A DNA stretch of 64,000 bases from NCBI GenBank assembly GCA_964519385.1, contig CAZFLR010000004.1:49008-113007 (forward strand). The letters are read 5' to 3'. The notes under the pieces are model-generated. The model searched no databases. It was not told the origin of the DNA and saw only the letters and a program-made list of their open reading frames with translations. Numbering within the stretch: the stretch's first letter is position 1; every line of letters starts with the position of its first letter. The DNA is from SVFI01 sp964519385. Its GTDB lineage: Bacteria; Bacillota; Clostridia; Lachnospirales; Lachnospiraceae. Positions 50,989-60,258 of the stretch are shown here, in pieces. The position numbers and the translations under genes were made by a program.

Positions 50989-52289
50989 CTCATATGCTCC
51001 TGTACCTGATTCTCATAACCGTTTTCCGTTGGCCGGTAAAATGTGGTTCCAACCAGTTCGTCCGGCAAATACTGCTGCTGTACATAGTGCTTCGGATAAT
51101 TATGTGCATACTCGTAACCTATGCCATGTCCAAGCTTTGCCGCTCCTTTATAATGAGCGTCCTGTAAATGTGTCGGCACCTTGAGATTTCCTGTCTTTTT
51201 CACACAATCCGAGGCTGCATTAATCGCCTCATATGCAGCGTTGCTTTTCGGTGCCGTTGCAATATAAATTACCGCCTGCGACAGAATAATCTGTGCCTCC
51301 GGCATTCCAACACGCTCTACTGCCAGCGACGCACTCACCGCAACCTGCAATGCGTGCGGATCTGCCATGCCGACATCCTCCGATGCACAAATCATCATTC
51401 TCCTTGCAATAAAGGTAACACTCTCGCCCGCATACAACATTTTTGCAAGGTAGTATACGGCTGCATCCGGGTCGGAGCCTCTCATGCTCTTGATGAATGC
51501 CGAAATGGTATCGTAATGGTTGTCCCCTGTTTTATCATATTTCACAACCCGTTTCTGAATACATTCAGATGCCACAGGCAATGTAATGTGTATTTTTCCG
51601 TCCTCACTCCGCTCTGTCGTCAGAACACCGATTTCAATGGCATTCAGCGCATGGCGGGCATCTCCTCCTGCCACATCGGCAAGGAACTCAAGTGCATCCT
51701 CATCAATGCACGCCTCATAAGAGCCGAGACCCTTTTCCGAATCCTCCAACGCCCTGCGCAAAAGGGATTTCACCTCGTCCTTTTCCAACGGTCTGAGTTC
51801 AAAAATAATCGACCGTGAAATCAAAGCCCCGTTCACTTCAAAATACGGATTCTCCGTCGTGGCTCCAATCAGTATAATCGTTCCGTCCTCAACGAACGGC
51901 AGAAGATAATCCTGCTGCCCCTTATTAAAACGATGAATCTCATCAATAAACAGTATCGTCTTTTTGCCGTACATGCCAAGGGTGTCCTTTGCCTTCGCGA
52001 CAACCTCTTCCATGTCCTTCTTTCCTGCTACCGTTGCGTTTATCTGTGTAAATTCCGCACTCGTTGTATTCGCAATCACTTTCGCAATGGTCGTTTTTCC
52101 CGTGCCCGGAGGCCCGTAAAAAATAAGCGAGCTGAGCTTATCTGCCTTAATCGCCCGGTAAAGCAGCTTATCCTCTCCCAGAATATGCTTCTGCCCCACT
52201 ATCTCTGCAAGCGTGGACGGGCGCATACGCGCCGCCAGCGGTGACTCCTTCTCCATTGTGTTTTCACGCATATATTCAAATAAATCCAT
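50958..52289 (-). CDS. rarA: Replication-associated recombination protein A
   Basis: AAA+ ATPase (MgsA/WRNIP1 family) that acts at stalled replication forks. 443 residues. LAARMRPSTLAEIVGQKHIL opens the clamp-loader-like core, Walker A is IFYGPPGTGKTTIAKV (about 56-71), Walker B LFIDEIHRFNKGQQD, and sensor 1 LIGATTENPYFEVN. The C-terminal helical domain has YLAKMLYAGESVTFIARRM. AGAGGAAG precedes the ATG. Confidence 0.96.
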   Translation of the reverse strand: MDLFEYMRENTMEKESPLAARMRPSTLAEIVGQKHILGEDKLLYRAIKADKLSSLIFYGPPGTGKTTIAKVIANTTSAEFTQINATVAGKKDMEEVVAKAKDTLGMYGKKTILFIDEIHRFNKGQQDYLLPFVEDGTIILIGATTENPYFEVNGALISRSIIFELRPLEKDEVKSLLRRALEDSEKGLGSYEACIDEDALEFLADVAGGDARHALNAIEIGVLTTERSEDGKIHITLPVASECIQKRVVKYDKTGDNHYDTISAFIKSMRGSDPDAAVYYLAKMLYAGESVTFIARRMMICASEDVGMADPHALQVAVSASLAVERVGMPEAQIILSQAVIYIATAPKSNAAYEAINAASDCVKKTGNLKVPTHLQDAHYKGAAKLGHGIGYEYAHNYPKHYVQQQYLPDELVGTTFYRPTENGYENQVQEHMRWLKEETDRE

Positions 52290-52320
52290 AATCTTCCTCT
52301 GTACCTCTCAAATTTCAATC

Positions 52321-53025
52321 CTAATCAAATAAAATCTCGTCCAGTGTCACAAACGTATATCCCTCTTTCTGCAGACTGTCTACAATGGCAAGTGCTGCCT
52401 GCACGCTCGTCTTAGAAGAATCATGCATCAGTATGATGGCATCCTCCTTCGCCTCCGGCAGTACATTTTGCATAATGGTCCCCACATCAGACAATGCCCA
52501 GTCTCTGGAATCTATGGTCCAGAGAACCTCTACCATCGGCGGCTCATACACCAGATTGTCCGGCGAACTGCCAAACGGAGGACGAATCAATTGCGGATAC
52601 TGTCCGGTCGCCTCGTAGATTACCTCATTGGTTCTCCCCACCTGCATCACTGCATCCTCCCGTTTCAGTTCACACAAATTGTTATGGTAGAAAGAATGAT
52701 TTCCTATCAGATGGCCCTCCTCTGCAATCTTTTTCGCAATTTCAGGGTACTCCGTCACTTCCTGTCCGAGCAGGAAAAAAGTTGCTTTCACACCTCTTTC
52801 ATGCAGCCCCTCCAACAGGGGCATCGTATATAGATGATTCGGTCCGTCATCAAACGTAAGTGCGATTTTTTTCGTCTCCGCCATCACATCGTTGTCCTCA
52901 TGCATCTGTACCGATACCTGTCTGTAAATTATATCATTTTCTCTGCGCTGTAAACCAAAAATAGTCAGAAGACATACGTCTGCCAGAAAAAACAGTACAA
53001 GCACTAATCTTGGACGAATTTTCAT
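52321..53025 (-). CDS. Polysaccharide deacetylase family protein
   Basis: 234 residues with an uncleaved-looking N-terminal membrane anchor (LVLVLFFLADVCLLTIFGL, about 6-24). The NodB domain shows KIALTFDDGPNHLYT (motif 1, metal Asp), GNHSFYHNN (motif 2, two His), RPPFGSSP (motif 3) and ILMHDSS (motif 5). It probably de-N-acetylates peptidoglycan or another surface glycan outside the membrane. GGGAG precedes the ATG. Confidence 0.9.
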   Translation of the reverse strand: MKIRPRLVLVLFFLADVCLLTIFGLQRRENDIIYRQVSVQMHEDNDVMAETKKIALTFDDGPNHLYTMPLLEGLHERGVKATFFLLGQEVTEYPEIAKKIAEEGHLIGNHSFYHNNLCELKREDAVMQVGRTNEVIYEATGQYPQLIRPPFGSSPDNLVYEPPMVEVLWTIDSRDWALSDVGTIMQNVLPEAKEDAIILMHDSSKTSVQAALAIVDSLQKEGYTFVTLDEILFD

Positions 53026-53120
53026 AATTTGCTCCCGAATTTCGTTCTTCTAACTAAATATATGCACATCCGGTTATCAAATTCCAACCCTGACAGCCAC
53101 AAAATCGTCTGTTTGCCGCT

Positions 53121-54962
53121 CTATTTTTCAATCAGAAAGATTCGCGCCGAGAACGGAGCAATATCCGTGGAAATCCGGTACGGTTTTCCACTCATCGGCT
53201 GCCCGGAAACCGTAATTTTCATATCCTCCGGCGACGTATTTCCGCTGTAACAATACCAGTCACTGTTGATAAGCTCCTTCACCCTGCAGTCACTGTCATA
53301 CCCAAAAGCAAAATTGCTCCAATACTGATCCGACAGATTGAGCATGACAACCATATTCTGACCGCACGCACGTCTCTCATAAACATAGACCGAAAACTCG
53401 GCAGCATTGGCCTCCAGCCATTCAAAACAGGCGGAATCATACTCTCCGCAATACAACGCCGGACAGGTCAGATAAAGCTCTGCCAAATCCCTGCAATACT
53501 TGTGAAAAGAATCGTGCAGCGGATATTTCAGCATATCCCAGTCCTGCTGCCTGTTCTCATCCCACTCTCGAAGCTGACCGATTTCATTGCCCATGAAATT
53601 CAGTTTTTTCCCCGGATGCGTATAGATGTAGGCATAAAGAGCTCTCGCCTGCGGGAATTTCTGTTCATAGTTACCCCACATTTTCTGTAAAATCGTTGCC
53701 TTTCCGTGCACAACCTCATCATGGGAAAACGGAAGCAAAAACAGCTCATTATAAAAATAACTCATAGAAAATGTCAGCTTGTGATAATGCGCCGGACGAT
53801 GTGCCGGCTGAACCTTAAAATATTCAAGCGTATCATTCATAAAGCCCATATCCCACTTATAATCAAAACCCAGTCCGCCATATTCCACCGGTGCCGTCAC
53901 CTTCAGAAAATCCGTAGAATCCTCCGCAATCAGAATCACCCCCGGATGACGCTCATGTAGTCCGTAATTCATATTTTTGATAAACATGACGCTTTTGTCA
54001 TTTACGCCCCGCGATGCATCTCCCATCCAGTAAATCGCCCTGCTTATCGCATCCATGCGTATTCCGTCAAAATGAAACTCTCTCAGCCAGTAGTCCGCAC
54101 ACGACTGAAGGAATGTTGCAACCTCACCTTTTGCATGATTGAAATTACTGGTTCCCCACTCACTTCTTCCCACATCCTCCGCGTCGTACTCATACAGTGG
54201 TGTTCCGTCAAACCTCGCAAGTCCGTATCCGTCCACCGCAAAATGCACCGGCACAAAATCAAGTATGACGCCAATGTCATTTGCGTGACACACATCAATA
54301 AACTCCTTCAGTTCCTCCGGTTTTCCGTATCTGGAGGTCGGTGCAAAAAATCCTGTGTTCTGATACCCCCATGAGCAATCTGCCGGATGCTCTGACAAAG
54401 GCATACACTCTATGTAATTAAAATTATTCTCTTTTAAGTAAGGAATCAGTTCCCGGACGATTTCCGAATAAGAAGGAAAATGCATCTCCTCTCCCTCTTT
54501 ACGCTCTCTTGTCGCCTCTTTATTTCTCCAGGATGCCAGATGCATCTCATAAATATTCATCGGCTGATTATAATTCTTTTCACTTCTGCTTCGTTTCTCC
54601 ATCCACGCATCATCTGAAAAATGATAATTTCCGAGAGCGGTGATAACAGAAGCATATGCCGGTCTCTTTTCCATGGCAAAGCCATACGGATCACAGTGCT
54701 CACACTGATAGCCGTTTTGGTCTTCAATCATGTACTTATACAGCATCCCTTCCCTCGCGTCTTCCGCATACAGAGTATATACGCCATGGTCAAATCCATG
54801 CTCCATCTGCCTTTTTTTCCAGCCCGAAAATTCTCCGATTACATAAACAGCTTTCGCTCCGGGTGCGTACACTCGGAACCACACGCCATCCCCTTCCATA
54901 TGTGCTCCAAAAAACTCATACGCATCAAATGCATTCCCACTGTAAAAATCGCCGAAATTCAT
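53121..54962 (-). CDS. glgB: 1,4-alpha-glucan branching enzyme
   Basis: Makes alpha-1,6 branches in glycogen. 613 residues. An N-terminal CBM48 domain (about 15-110; ENEG-like segment read FFGAHMEGDGVWFRVYAPGA) leads into a GH13 barrel. The catalytic Asp is in FDGIRMDAISRAIYW, the acid/base Glu in VILIAEDSTDF, and the transition-state residues in PFSHDEVVHGK. It overlaps the corrinoid activator gene (ATGA). No other glycogen gene (glgA, glgC, glgP) is adjacent. Confidence 0.95.
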   Translation of the reverse strand: MNFGDFYSGNAFDAYEFFGAHMEGDGVWFRVYAPGAKAVYVIGEFSGWKKRQMEHGFDHGVYTLYAEDAREGMLYKYMIEDQNGYQCEHCDPYGFAMEKRPAYASVITALGNYHFSDDAWMEKRSRSEKNYNQPMNIYEMHLASWRNKEATRERKEGEEMHFPSYSEIVRELIPYLKENNFNYIECMPLSEHPADCSWGYQNTGFFAPTSRYGKPEELKEFIDVCHANDIGVILDFVPVHFAVDGYGLARFDGTPLYEYDAEDVGRSEWGTSNFNHAKGEVATFLQSCADYWLREFHFDGIRMDAISRAIYWMGDASRGVNDKSVMFIKNMNYGLHERHPGVILIAEDSTDFLKVTAPVEYGGLGFDYKWDMGFMNDTLEYFKVQPAHRPAHYHKLTFSMSYFYNELFLLPFSHDEVVHGKATILQKMWGNYEQKFPQARALYAYIYTHPGKKLNFMGNEIGQLREWDENRQQDWDMLKYPLHDSFHKYCRDLAELYLTCPALYCGEYDSACFEWLEANAAEFSVYVYERRACGQNMVVMLNLSDQYWSNFAFGYDSDCRVKELINSDWYCYSGNTSPEDMKITVSGQPMSGKPYRISTDIAPFSARIFLIEK

Positions 54963-56431
54963 GTGAAATCACTTTCTCCTCTCAATTCCATCGCCCGCAG
55001 ATAATAGTCATTAAAATGCTCCTTCTCTGCAAGATTGATGCTTTTGGTATTTTTTATCATCTCCCGGACTTGTACATCATCCGTAAGGTCATAGAGATAT
55101 CCTCCGGCAAGTGCCGTATTTCCGACCGCCGTGGTTTTCTTCTTAAATGAAACCGGAATCAGACCGATTTCACAGGCAGCTTCCACGTTTAACCGATATC
55201 CGAATCCGCCTGCCAGATAAACATGACCGATATCCTCACCTGAAACACCTGCCTCCTCTATCAAAATACGGATTCCGGCAAATACCGCCGCCTTTGCCTC
55301 CTGAAGATGACGGATATCCGCCTGGCGGATACTCATCTTATCTTCTGTAAATCCTTCCGAAAAATACGGTTCTTTCATAAGTCCGGTTTCATCCGCGATT
55401 CCTTTTTTAAGAAGCTCCGCAACTGCTGCAATCACATCCGTTCCGTACATCCGGCCGCCGAATCCGCCCTCAAATGCCGGTCCTGCAGCCGTCGCCGTAC
55501 ACCAGTTGCCCTTCTCAGTAAAAAGAACCATTTCTCCGTTCGTTCCCAGATCGACAAGCAGTGCACACGATATTCCGTCTTCCTGCATCAATCTGCGACA
55601 GACCAGCATTCCGGCAACCACATCCCCTCCGACAAATGCGGAAATTCCCGGGACTGTCTTTCCCTGTATTCCGCCTATATCATAACAAACTGACGAGGTT
55701 GTCACCGGAGTAAACGGTGCCTTGGAAAGCCCGATGACATCATATTCCATGAGCAGATGAACCATCACCATATTGCCTGACAAAACCATTCTCTTTGGCT
55801 CATAGCCCTTTGCTCTCCACTCTGTAACCGCCTTTTCCATATCTCTTTTGACCAAATCGGACAATTCACGCTTTTTACCGCTTACGGAGGCCTGCATACG
55901 GCTCACCACATCCGCTCCGTATTTTTGCTGCGGATTAAGTTTTTTCATGGTATCAATAATTCTTCCGGTCTTCTTCTCCACCAGGAGGAGTACCATTGTC
56001 GTTGTGCCAAGGTCAGTCACAATCAGCGTTTCCTCATGACCGCCTGCTGTCTCCAATACCTCCCCCGGCTCTCCTCCGGGCAGCATCTCTTCATCGCACA
56101 ATGCCCTGTCCATGATAAACATTTCTTCCCTTTGAACGCACAGCTCAATCCTGCAGCTTTGCCGGGGCTTTGCCATACAGGCAAGCCGAAAGCCGTCCCT
56201 GAGCTCCTGCGGGGAAAACCTGCGCCTGTCTGCGGGCACCGGAAGCGGAGCTCCCTGCAAAAAACGCACGACACATTTTCCGCATGTGCCATGTCCTCCG
56301 CAGTGGGAAACCTCAAAAAAACCCTGTTCCGTAAGCACAGAAAGAACGTTTTCGCCTTTTTCAAGTGAAAACGTTCCTTCATTTTGAATTTCAATGTCAA
56401 TTCTCTGATTTCTGTCCGTAAGGTTCTTCAT
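54959..56431 (-). CDS. Ferredoxin-ASKHA protein, corrinoid-protein reductive activator family
   Basis: 490 residues. The N-terminal 2Fe-2S domain has CGGHGTCGKC (about 40-49) and a fourth Cys in FRLACMAKP (about 82), as in RACo. The larger C-terminal part is an acetate-kinase/Hsp70-fold (DUF4445) ATPase: LIVTDLGTTTMVLLLVE, ALLVDLGTNGEMVLF and HVYLAGGFGYRLNVEAA. Characterised relatives use ATP to reduce cob(II)amide in corrinoid methyltransferase systems. No methyltransferase or corrinoid protein gene is next to it; coupling with glgB is unexpected. Confidence 0.85.
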   Translation of the reverse strand: MKNLTDRNQRIDIEIQNEGTFSLEKGENVLSVLTEQGFFEVSHCGGHGTCGKCVVRFLQGAPLPVPADRRRFSPQELRDGFRLACMAKPRQSCRIELCVQREEMFIMDRALCDEEMLPGGEPGEVLETAGGHEETLIVTDLGTTTMVLLLVEKKTGRIIDTMKKLNPQQKYGADVVSRMQASVSGKKRELSDLVKRDMEKAVTEWRAKGYEPKRMVLSGNMVMVHLLMEYDVIGLSKAPFTPVTTSSVCYDIGGIQGKTVPGISAFVGGDVVAGMLVCRRLMQEDGISCALLVDLGTNGEMVLFTEKGNWCTATAAGPAFEGGFGGRMYGTDVIAAVAELLKKGIADETGLMKEPYFSEGFTEDKMSIRQADIRHLQEAKAAVFAGIRILIEEAGVSGEDIGHVYLAGGFGYRLNVEAACEIGLIPVSFKKKTTAVGNTALAGGYLYDLTDDVQVREMIKNTKSINLAEKEHFNDYYLRAMELRGESDFT

Positions 56432-56440
56432 GGCTCCACC

Positions 56441-56614
56441 CTATACAAACCGGTTGCTTTCCGCATCGTAAGAATAATTGATTCCCTCCAGCTTTCGTAT
56501 AATCTCCGCCTTATCTGCGTCCAAATCCTCACACAGTGCATCAAGCGACGGATAAAAATCCCGCAATTTTAAGTTAATAAAGCTCAACAGCATTACCGGG
56601 TCCTTTGGAATCAT
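56441..56614 (-). CDS. DUF4250 protein
   Basis: 57-residue soluble protein starting MIPKDPVMLLSFINLKLRD, the full length of this small clostridial family. ATG 56614 follows AGGTGA; an earlier in-frame GTG (56623) overlaps the ribosome site. It has a helix (SLDALCEDLDADKAEIIRKL) and a final INYSYDAESNRFV strand, reminiscent of a small helix-turn-helix. Function unknown. Confidence 0.85.
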   Translation of the reverse strand: MIPKDPVMLLSFINLKLRDFYPSLDALCEDLDADKAEIIRKLEGINYSYDAESNRFV

Positions 56615-56677
56615 TTTTCTCACCTGTCCTTTCTTCTTAGCTTACCACGAAAGCTCCCGATTTAAAAGTATAAAGTT

Positions 56678-59272
56678 TTAGTCTTGCTGTTTTCGTACAG
56701 CCGCTGTCAGTCCGTCCTCACCGGATGAAATTTCAATGATATTTCCTGCCCTTACCTTATCCGAAAGAATCAGTCGCGCAGCCGGTGTCTCAACATATTT
56801 CTGAATAAACCGTTTCAGCGGTCTTGCTCCATATACCGGGTCATAACCGTTTTCGACAATATAACGCTCCGCTTCTTCGGTTAACATAATTTGGATTTCT
56901 TTTTCCAGTAATCTGTCATTGATATCCTTTACCAACAGCTTGATAATACCTCCGATATTTTCCCTTGTGAGCGGTTTAAATAAAATAATTTCATCCAGAC
57001 GATTCAAAAACTCCGGACGGAAGTGGTTTCGCAAATCGTTCATCACGGCACTTTCTGCTTCCTTCTGCACCGAACCGTCCTCCGAAATGCCGTCCAGAAG
57101 ATAGGATGCACCGATATTGGAGGTCATGATTAAAATCGTGTTTTTAAAATCGACCGTTCTTCCCTGTGAGTCTGTAATTCTTCCGTCATCCAGTACCTGC
57201 AAAAGCACATTAAACACATCCGGATGCGCTTTTTCTATCTCATCAAAAAGTACAACGCTGTACGGTCGCCTGCGCACTGCCTCTGTCAGTTGTCCGCCTT
57301 CCTCATATCCGACATATCCCGGAGGTGCTCCTATCAGACGCGATACGGAATACTTCTCCATGTATTCACTCATATCAATACGGACCATATTGCTCTCATC
57401 ATCAAACAGGTTCTCCGCCAGTGCCTTCGCAAGCTCTGTTTTTCCGACACCGGTCGGTCCGAGAAACAGGAACGAACCGATTGGCTTTGAAGGGTCTTTG
57501 ATTCCTGCCTTGGAACGCAGAATTGCCTCGGCTACCTTTGTAACGCCCTCCTCCTGTCCGATAACTCTTTTGTGGAGCTGTTCGTCCAGATGCAGCGTTT
57601 TATTCCGTTCACCCTCCGTCAGTTTTGCAACCGGGATTCCCGTCCATCTGGAAACAATCCTTGCAATCTCATCATCATCTACACTCTCATGTACCAGAGT
57701 ATGTTCTGTCGCCGCCGTATTTGCCTCTTCGATTTCAAGCTGCTTTTTCAGATCAGGTAAGGTTCCGTAGGAAAGCTCCGCAGCCTTCTCCAGATTTCCC
57801 TCGCGCTGGGCTATCTGAATTTCATTATTGACCTGCTCAATTTCTTCTCTGAGCTTCTGCAGCTTTTCTACACAGCTTTTTTCATTTTCCCATGTCGCCT
57901 TCTTGCTGCTAAGCTCCTCCCTGTTTTCCGCAAGTTCCTTCTGCAGAACCGAAAGTCTGTCCTTTGAAAGCTTATCATCTTCTTTTTTCAATGCCGCCTC
58001 TTCTATCTCCATCTGCATAACCCTTCTTGAGAGTTCATCAAGCTCCGTCGGCATAGAATCAAGCTCTGTTTTTATCAGGGCACACGCCTCGTCCACAAGG
58101 TCAATCGCCTTATCCGGCAAAAAACGGTCCGAAATATAGCGATTGGACAGCACAGCCGCACTGACAAGCGCGTTATCCATAATCTTAACACCGTGGAACA
58201 CCTCATAACGCTCCTTAAGACCACGCAGAATCGAAATCGTATCCTCAACGGAAGGCTCCTCAACCATCACAGTCTGAAATCTTCTTTCAAGCGCAGCATC
58301 CTTTTCTATATACTGACGATACTCATCCAGAGTTGTTGCTCCGATACAATGCAGCTCACCTCTTGCAAGCATCGGCTTTAACATATTGCCCGCATCCAGC
58401 GCGCCATCCGTTTTTCCTGCACCGACAATGGTGTGAAGCTCATCAATGAATAAAATAATCTGTCCTTCACTCTTTCGCACATCCTCGAGAACGGCTTTCA
58501 GCCTTTCTTCAAATTCGCCCCTGTATTTCGCACCTGCCACAAGTGCGCCCATATCCAGTGCAAAAATCTTCTTATCCTTAAGCGTCTGCGGAACATCCCC
58601 GCGCACAATTCTCTGTGCAAGACCTTCCACCACTGCTGTCTTTCCGACTCCCGGTTCACCGATAAGAACCGGATTATTCTTCGTCTTACGAGACAAAATA
58701 CGGATGACATTGCGAATTTCATTATCACGTCCGATGACCGGATCGAGTTTCTGGCTGCGCGCACGCTCCACCAGATCCTGTCCGTATTTTTCCAGTGTAT
58801 CGTAAGTTGCCTCCGGATTATCACTCGTCACTCGCTGATTTCCCCTCACTGTAGAAAGTGCCTGTAAAAAACGTTCTCTCGTAAGTCCATACTCCGAAAA
58901 CAGTTTCTTAAGCTCGGCATTTGGCTGTTTTAACATGGAAAGGAACAAATGCTCAACGGAGACATACTCATCTCCCATTGCCTTTGCCTCATCCTCAGCC
59001 ATCACCAGAACCTGATTTAACGCCTGACTCATATAAAGCTGTCCGCCGCTTACCTTAACCCGCTTTGCAACCGCCTGTTTACACCTCTCAGTAAAGTGCT
59101 CCTTGTTTATCTCCATCTTCTCAATCAGTTTGAGAATTAGGCTGTCTTCTATCATGAGAAGACTCATCAGTAAATGTTCCTGATCGATTTCCTGATTTCC
59201 GAACTCATAGGCAAGCTTCTCGCATCCGTTGACTGCTTCCAATGACTTTTGTGTAAATTTTGAAATATTCAT
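56678..59272 (-). CDS. clpB: ATP-dependent disaggregase ClpB
   Basis: Hexameric AAA+ chaperone that works with DnaK to rescue aggregated protein. 864 residues with an N-domain (1-145), a first AAA domain with GEPGVGKTAVVEGLA (about 206-220) and LFIDELHTIVGAG, a coiled-coil middle domain (about 410-525) that marks ClpB rather than ClpC, and a second AAA domain with GPTGVGKTELAKALA (about 605). AGGAGG precedes the ATG. A CIRCE operator overlaps the promoter, so HrcA repression is expected. Confidence 0.97.
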   Translation of the reverse strand: MNISKFTQKSLEAVNGCEKLAYEFGNQEIDQEHLLMSLLMIEDSLILKLIEKMEINKEHFTERCKQAVAKRVKVSGGQLYMSQALNQVLVMAEDEAKAMGDEYVSVEHLFLSMLKQPNAELKKLFSEYGLTRERFLQALSTVRGNQRVTSDNPEATYDTLEKYGQDLVERARSQKLDPVIGRDNEIRNVIRILSRKTKNNPVLIGEPGVGKTAVVEGLAQRIVRGDVPQTLKDKKIFALDMGALVAGAKYRGEFEERLKAVLEDVRKSEGQIILFIDELHTIVGAGKTDGALDAGNMLKPMLARGELHCIGATTLDEYRQYIEKDAALERRFQTVMVEEPSVEDTISILRGLKERYEVFHGVKIMDNALVSAAVLSNRYISDRFLPDKAIDLVDEACALIKTELDSMPTELDELSRRVMQMEIEEAALKKEDDKLSKDRLSVLQKELAENREELSSKKATWENEKSCVEKLQKLREEIEQVNNEIQIAQREGNLEKAAELSYGTLPDLKKQLEIEEANTAATEHTLVHESVDDDEIARIVSRWTGIPVAKLTEGERNKTLHLDEQLHKRVIGQEEGVTKVAEAILRSKAGIKDPSKPIGSFLFLGPTGVGKTELAKALAENLFDDESNMVRIDMSEYMEKYSVSRLIGAPPGYVGYEEGGQLTEAVRRRPYSVVLFDEIEKAHPDVFNVLLQVLDDGRITDSQGRTVDFKNTILIMTSNIGASYLLDGISEDGSVQKEAESAVMNDLRNHFRPEFLNRLDEIILFKPLTRENIGGIIKLLVKDINDRLLEKEIQIMLTEEAERYIVENGYDPVYGARPLKRFIQKYVETPAARLILSDKVRAGNIIEISSGEDGLTAAVRKQQD

Positions 59273-59323
59273 AATCGCATCTCCTCCTGTTACTTTTTGT
59301 TATTTTATCTCTTACAATTCCGT

Positions 59324-59350
59324 TTTATACGAAATTGTTAGCACTGTCAA
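59324..59350 (-). promoter_or_regulatory. Promoter of clpB
   Basis: TTGACA (59345-59350) and TATAAA (59324-59329) on the minus strand, spacer 15 (TAAAAC at spacer 17 is also possible). The -35 box lies inside the CIRCE element. Confidence 0.6.
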
Positions 59351-59364
59351 GAGGTGAGTGCTAA
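59338..59364. promoter_or_regulatory. CIRCE element (HrcA operator)
   Basis: TTAGCACTG, 9 bases, GAGTGCTAA: the CIRCE inverted repeat with one mismatch in the left arm. It overlaps the -35 box of clpB. Confidence 0.92.
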
Positions 59365-59375
59365 TTTTTTCTAAA

Positions 59376-59413
59376 AAATATCGCAACCCCACTATTTATG
59401 CGGGATTGCGCTT
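59376..59413 (-). terminator. Intrinsic terminator after the zinc-ribbon gene
   Basis: Minus-strand CGCAATCCC / GGGGTTGCG stem (one G-T pair) followed by ATATTTTTT, insulating clpB from the upstream gene. Confidence 0.8.
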
Positions 59414-59423
59414 TCTAAATTTT

Positions 59424-60128
59424 TTATAAAATGCTGTCTTCCAGCTCCTCCTGACGTTTCAGAAGGCTATTCTTTTTCAGACTGCTTGTCAGAAGTACCA
59501 GAATGCTTACGACACCTACAATGCACGCACAAAATCCAATTCTGGACAGAAAAAGGTCTCCTTTTCCGAGTACAAACATCCCCAGTGCAAAAAGGAAAGA
59601 AACTGCCAGCAAAATGATATTCTCACGAATCATCTTATCCTGCGCCTCAATCTGCGCCCTGTTTTCTTCCTTTTGCTGATTCAGCATCCCCTCTCCGAAC
59701 AATCCGAGCACCCTCTCCTGCAGTTCCGTATAATACGGCTTCTCTACCTCACCTGCCACCAAGACCATTTTATTCATCAGCTTCGTGACACGCTCAATGT
59801 TTTCAACCAAAAACAGGGTGTAATCCCGTGTGATTGTGCAGACCAGTCCCTCATAAATCTCGGCTTTTCCCGGATATTCCCTGAGCATTTCCATATAGAC
59901 CATCTCAGCCTTGTAATAATCACCGATTTTGTGAAAAGCCTTCCCGGCCTCAAGCTTCTTGGAATACTCCATATCAATTCCGCCATCCGCCTTTTGGGAA
60001 TACCTTATCTCCATAACCTCCCTAATCTGAATCTGCGAGCCGCAGTAAGAACAGAATCCGTAATCTCTTGCATCATCTACCTGTATATTTGCGTCACAAT
60101 TCGGACATTTCAACGCTTTCAGTGCCAT
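59424..60128 (-). CDS. Zinc-ribbon membrane protein with TPR-like helices
   Basis: 234 residues. The N-terminal zinc ribbon is LKCPNCDANI then FCSYCGSQI (two CxxC pairs, about 8-30). A helical region with TPR flavour follows (KAFHKIGDYYKAEMVYMEML, about 67-86), then a helix with many Glu and Gln, and two membrane segments near the C-terminus (about 170-190 and 195-215), ending in a charged tail. Not assigned to a characterised family. The architecture resembles membrane-anchored zinc-ribbon proteins of Firmicutes. Confidence 0.75.
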   Translation of the reverse strand: MALKALKCPNCDANIQVDDARDYGFCSYCGSQIQIREVMEIRYSQKADGGIDMEYSKKLEAGKAFHKIGDYYKAEMVYMEMLREYPGKAEIYEGLVCTITRDYTLFLVENIERVTKLMNKMVLVAGEVEKPYYTELQERVLGLFGEGMLNQQKEENRAQIEAQDKMIRENIILLAVSFLFALGMFVLGKGDLFLSRIGFCACIVGVVSILVLLTSSLKKNSLLKRQEELEDSIL

Positions 60129-60183
60129 TATCGTTCCCCCGCCTTTTCATAATATATAGTACACAAATAACATACTACTCGCG

Positions 60184-60238
60184 GGCCGCTTTGTCCAGTC
60201 TTTTAAAATACCGTCTATACAAGACTGTCTATCCGGCC
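60184..60238. repeat. Imperfect inverted repeat in the gap after the metal ATPase
   Basis: GGCCG (60184-60188) pairs with CGGCC (60234-60238), and inside it CAGTCTT (60196-60202) with AAGACTG (60221-60227), separated by asymmetric internal loops. No T run follows on either strand, so it is not a typical terminator. Confidence 0.45.
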
Positions 60239-60258
60239 AAGGCTTTTAATTACTGTCG

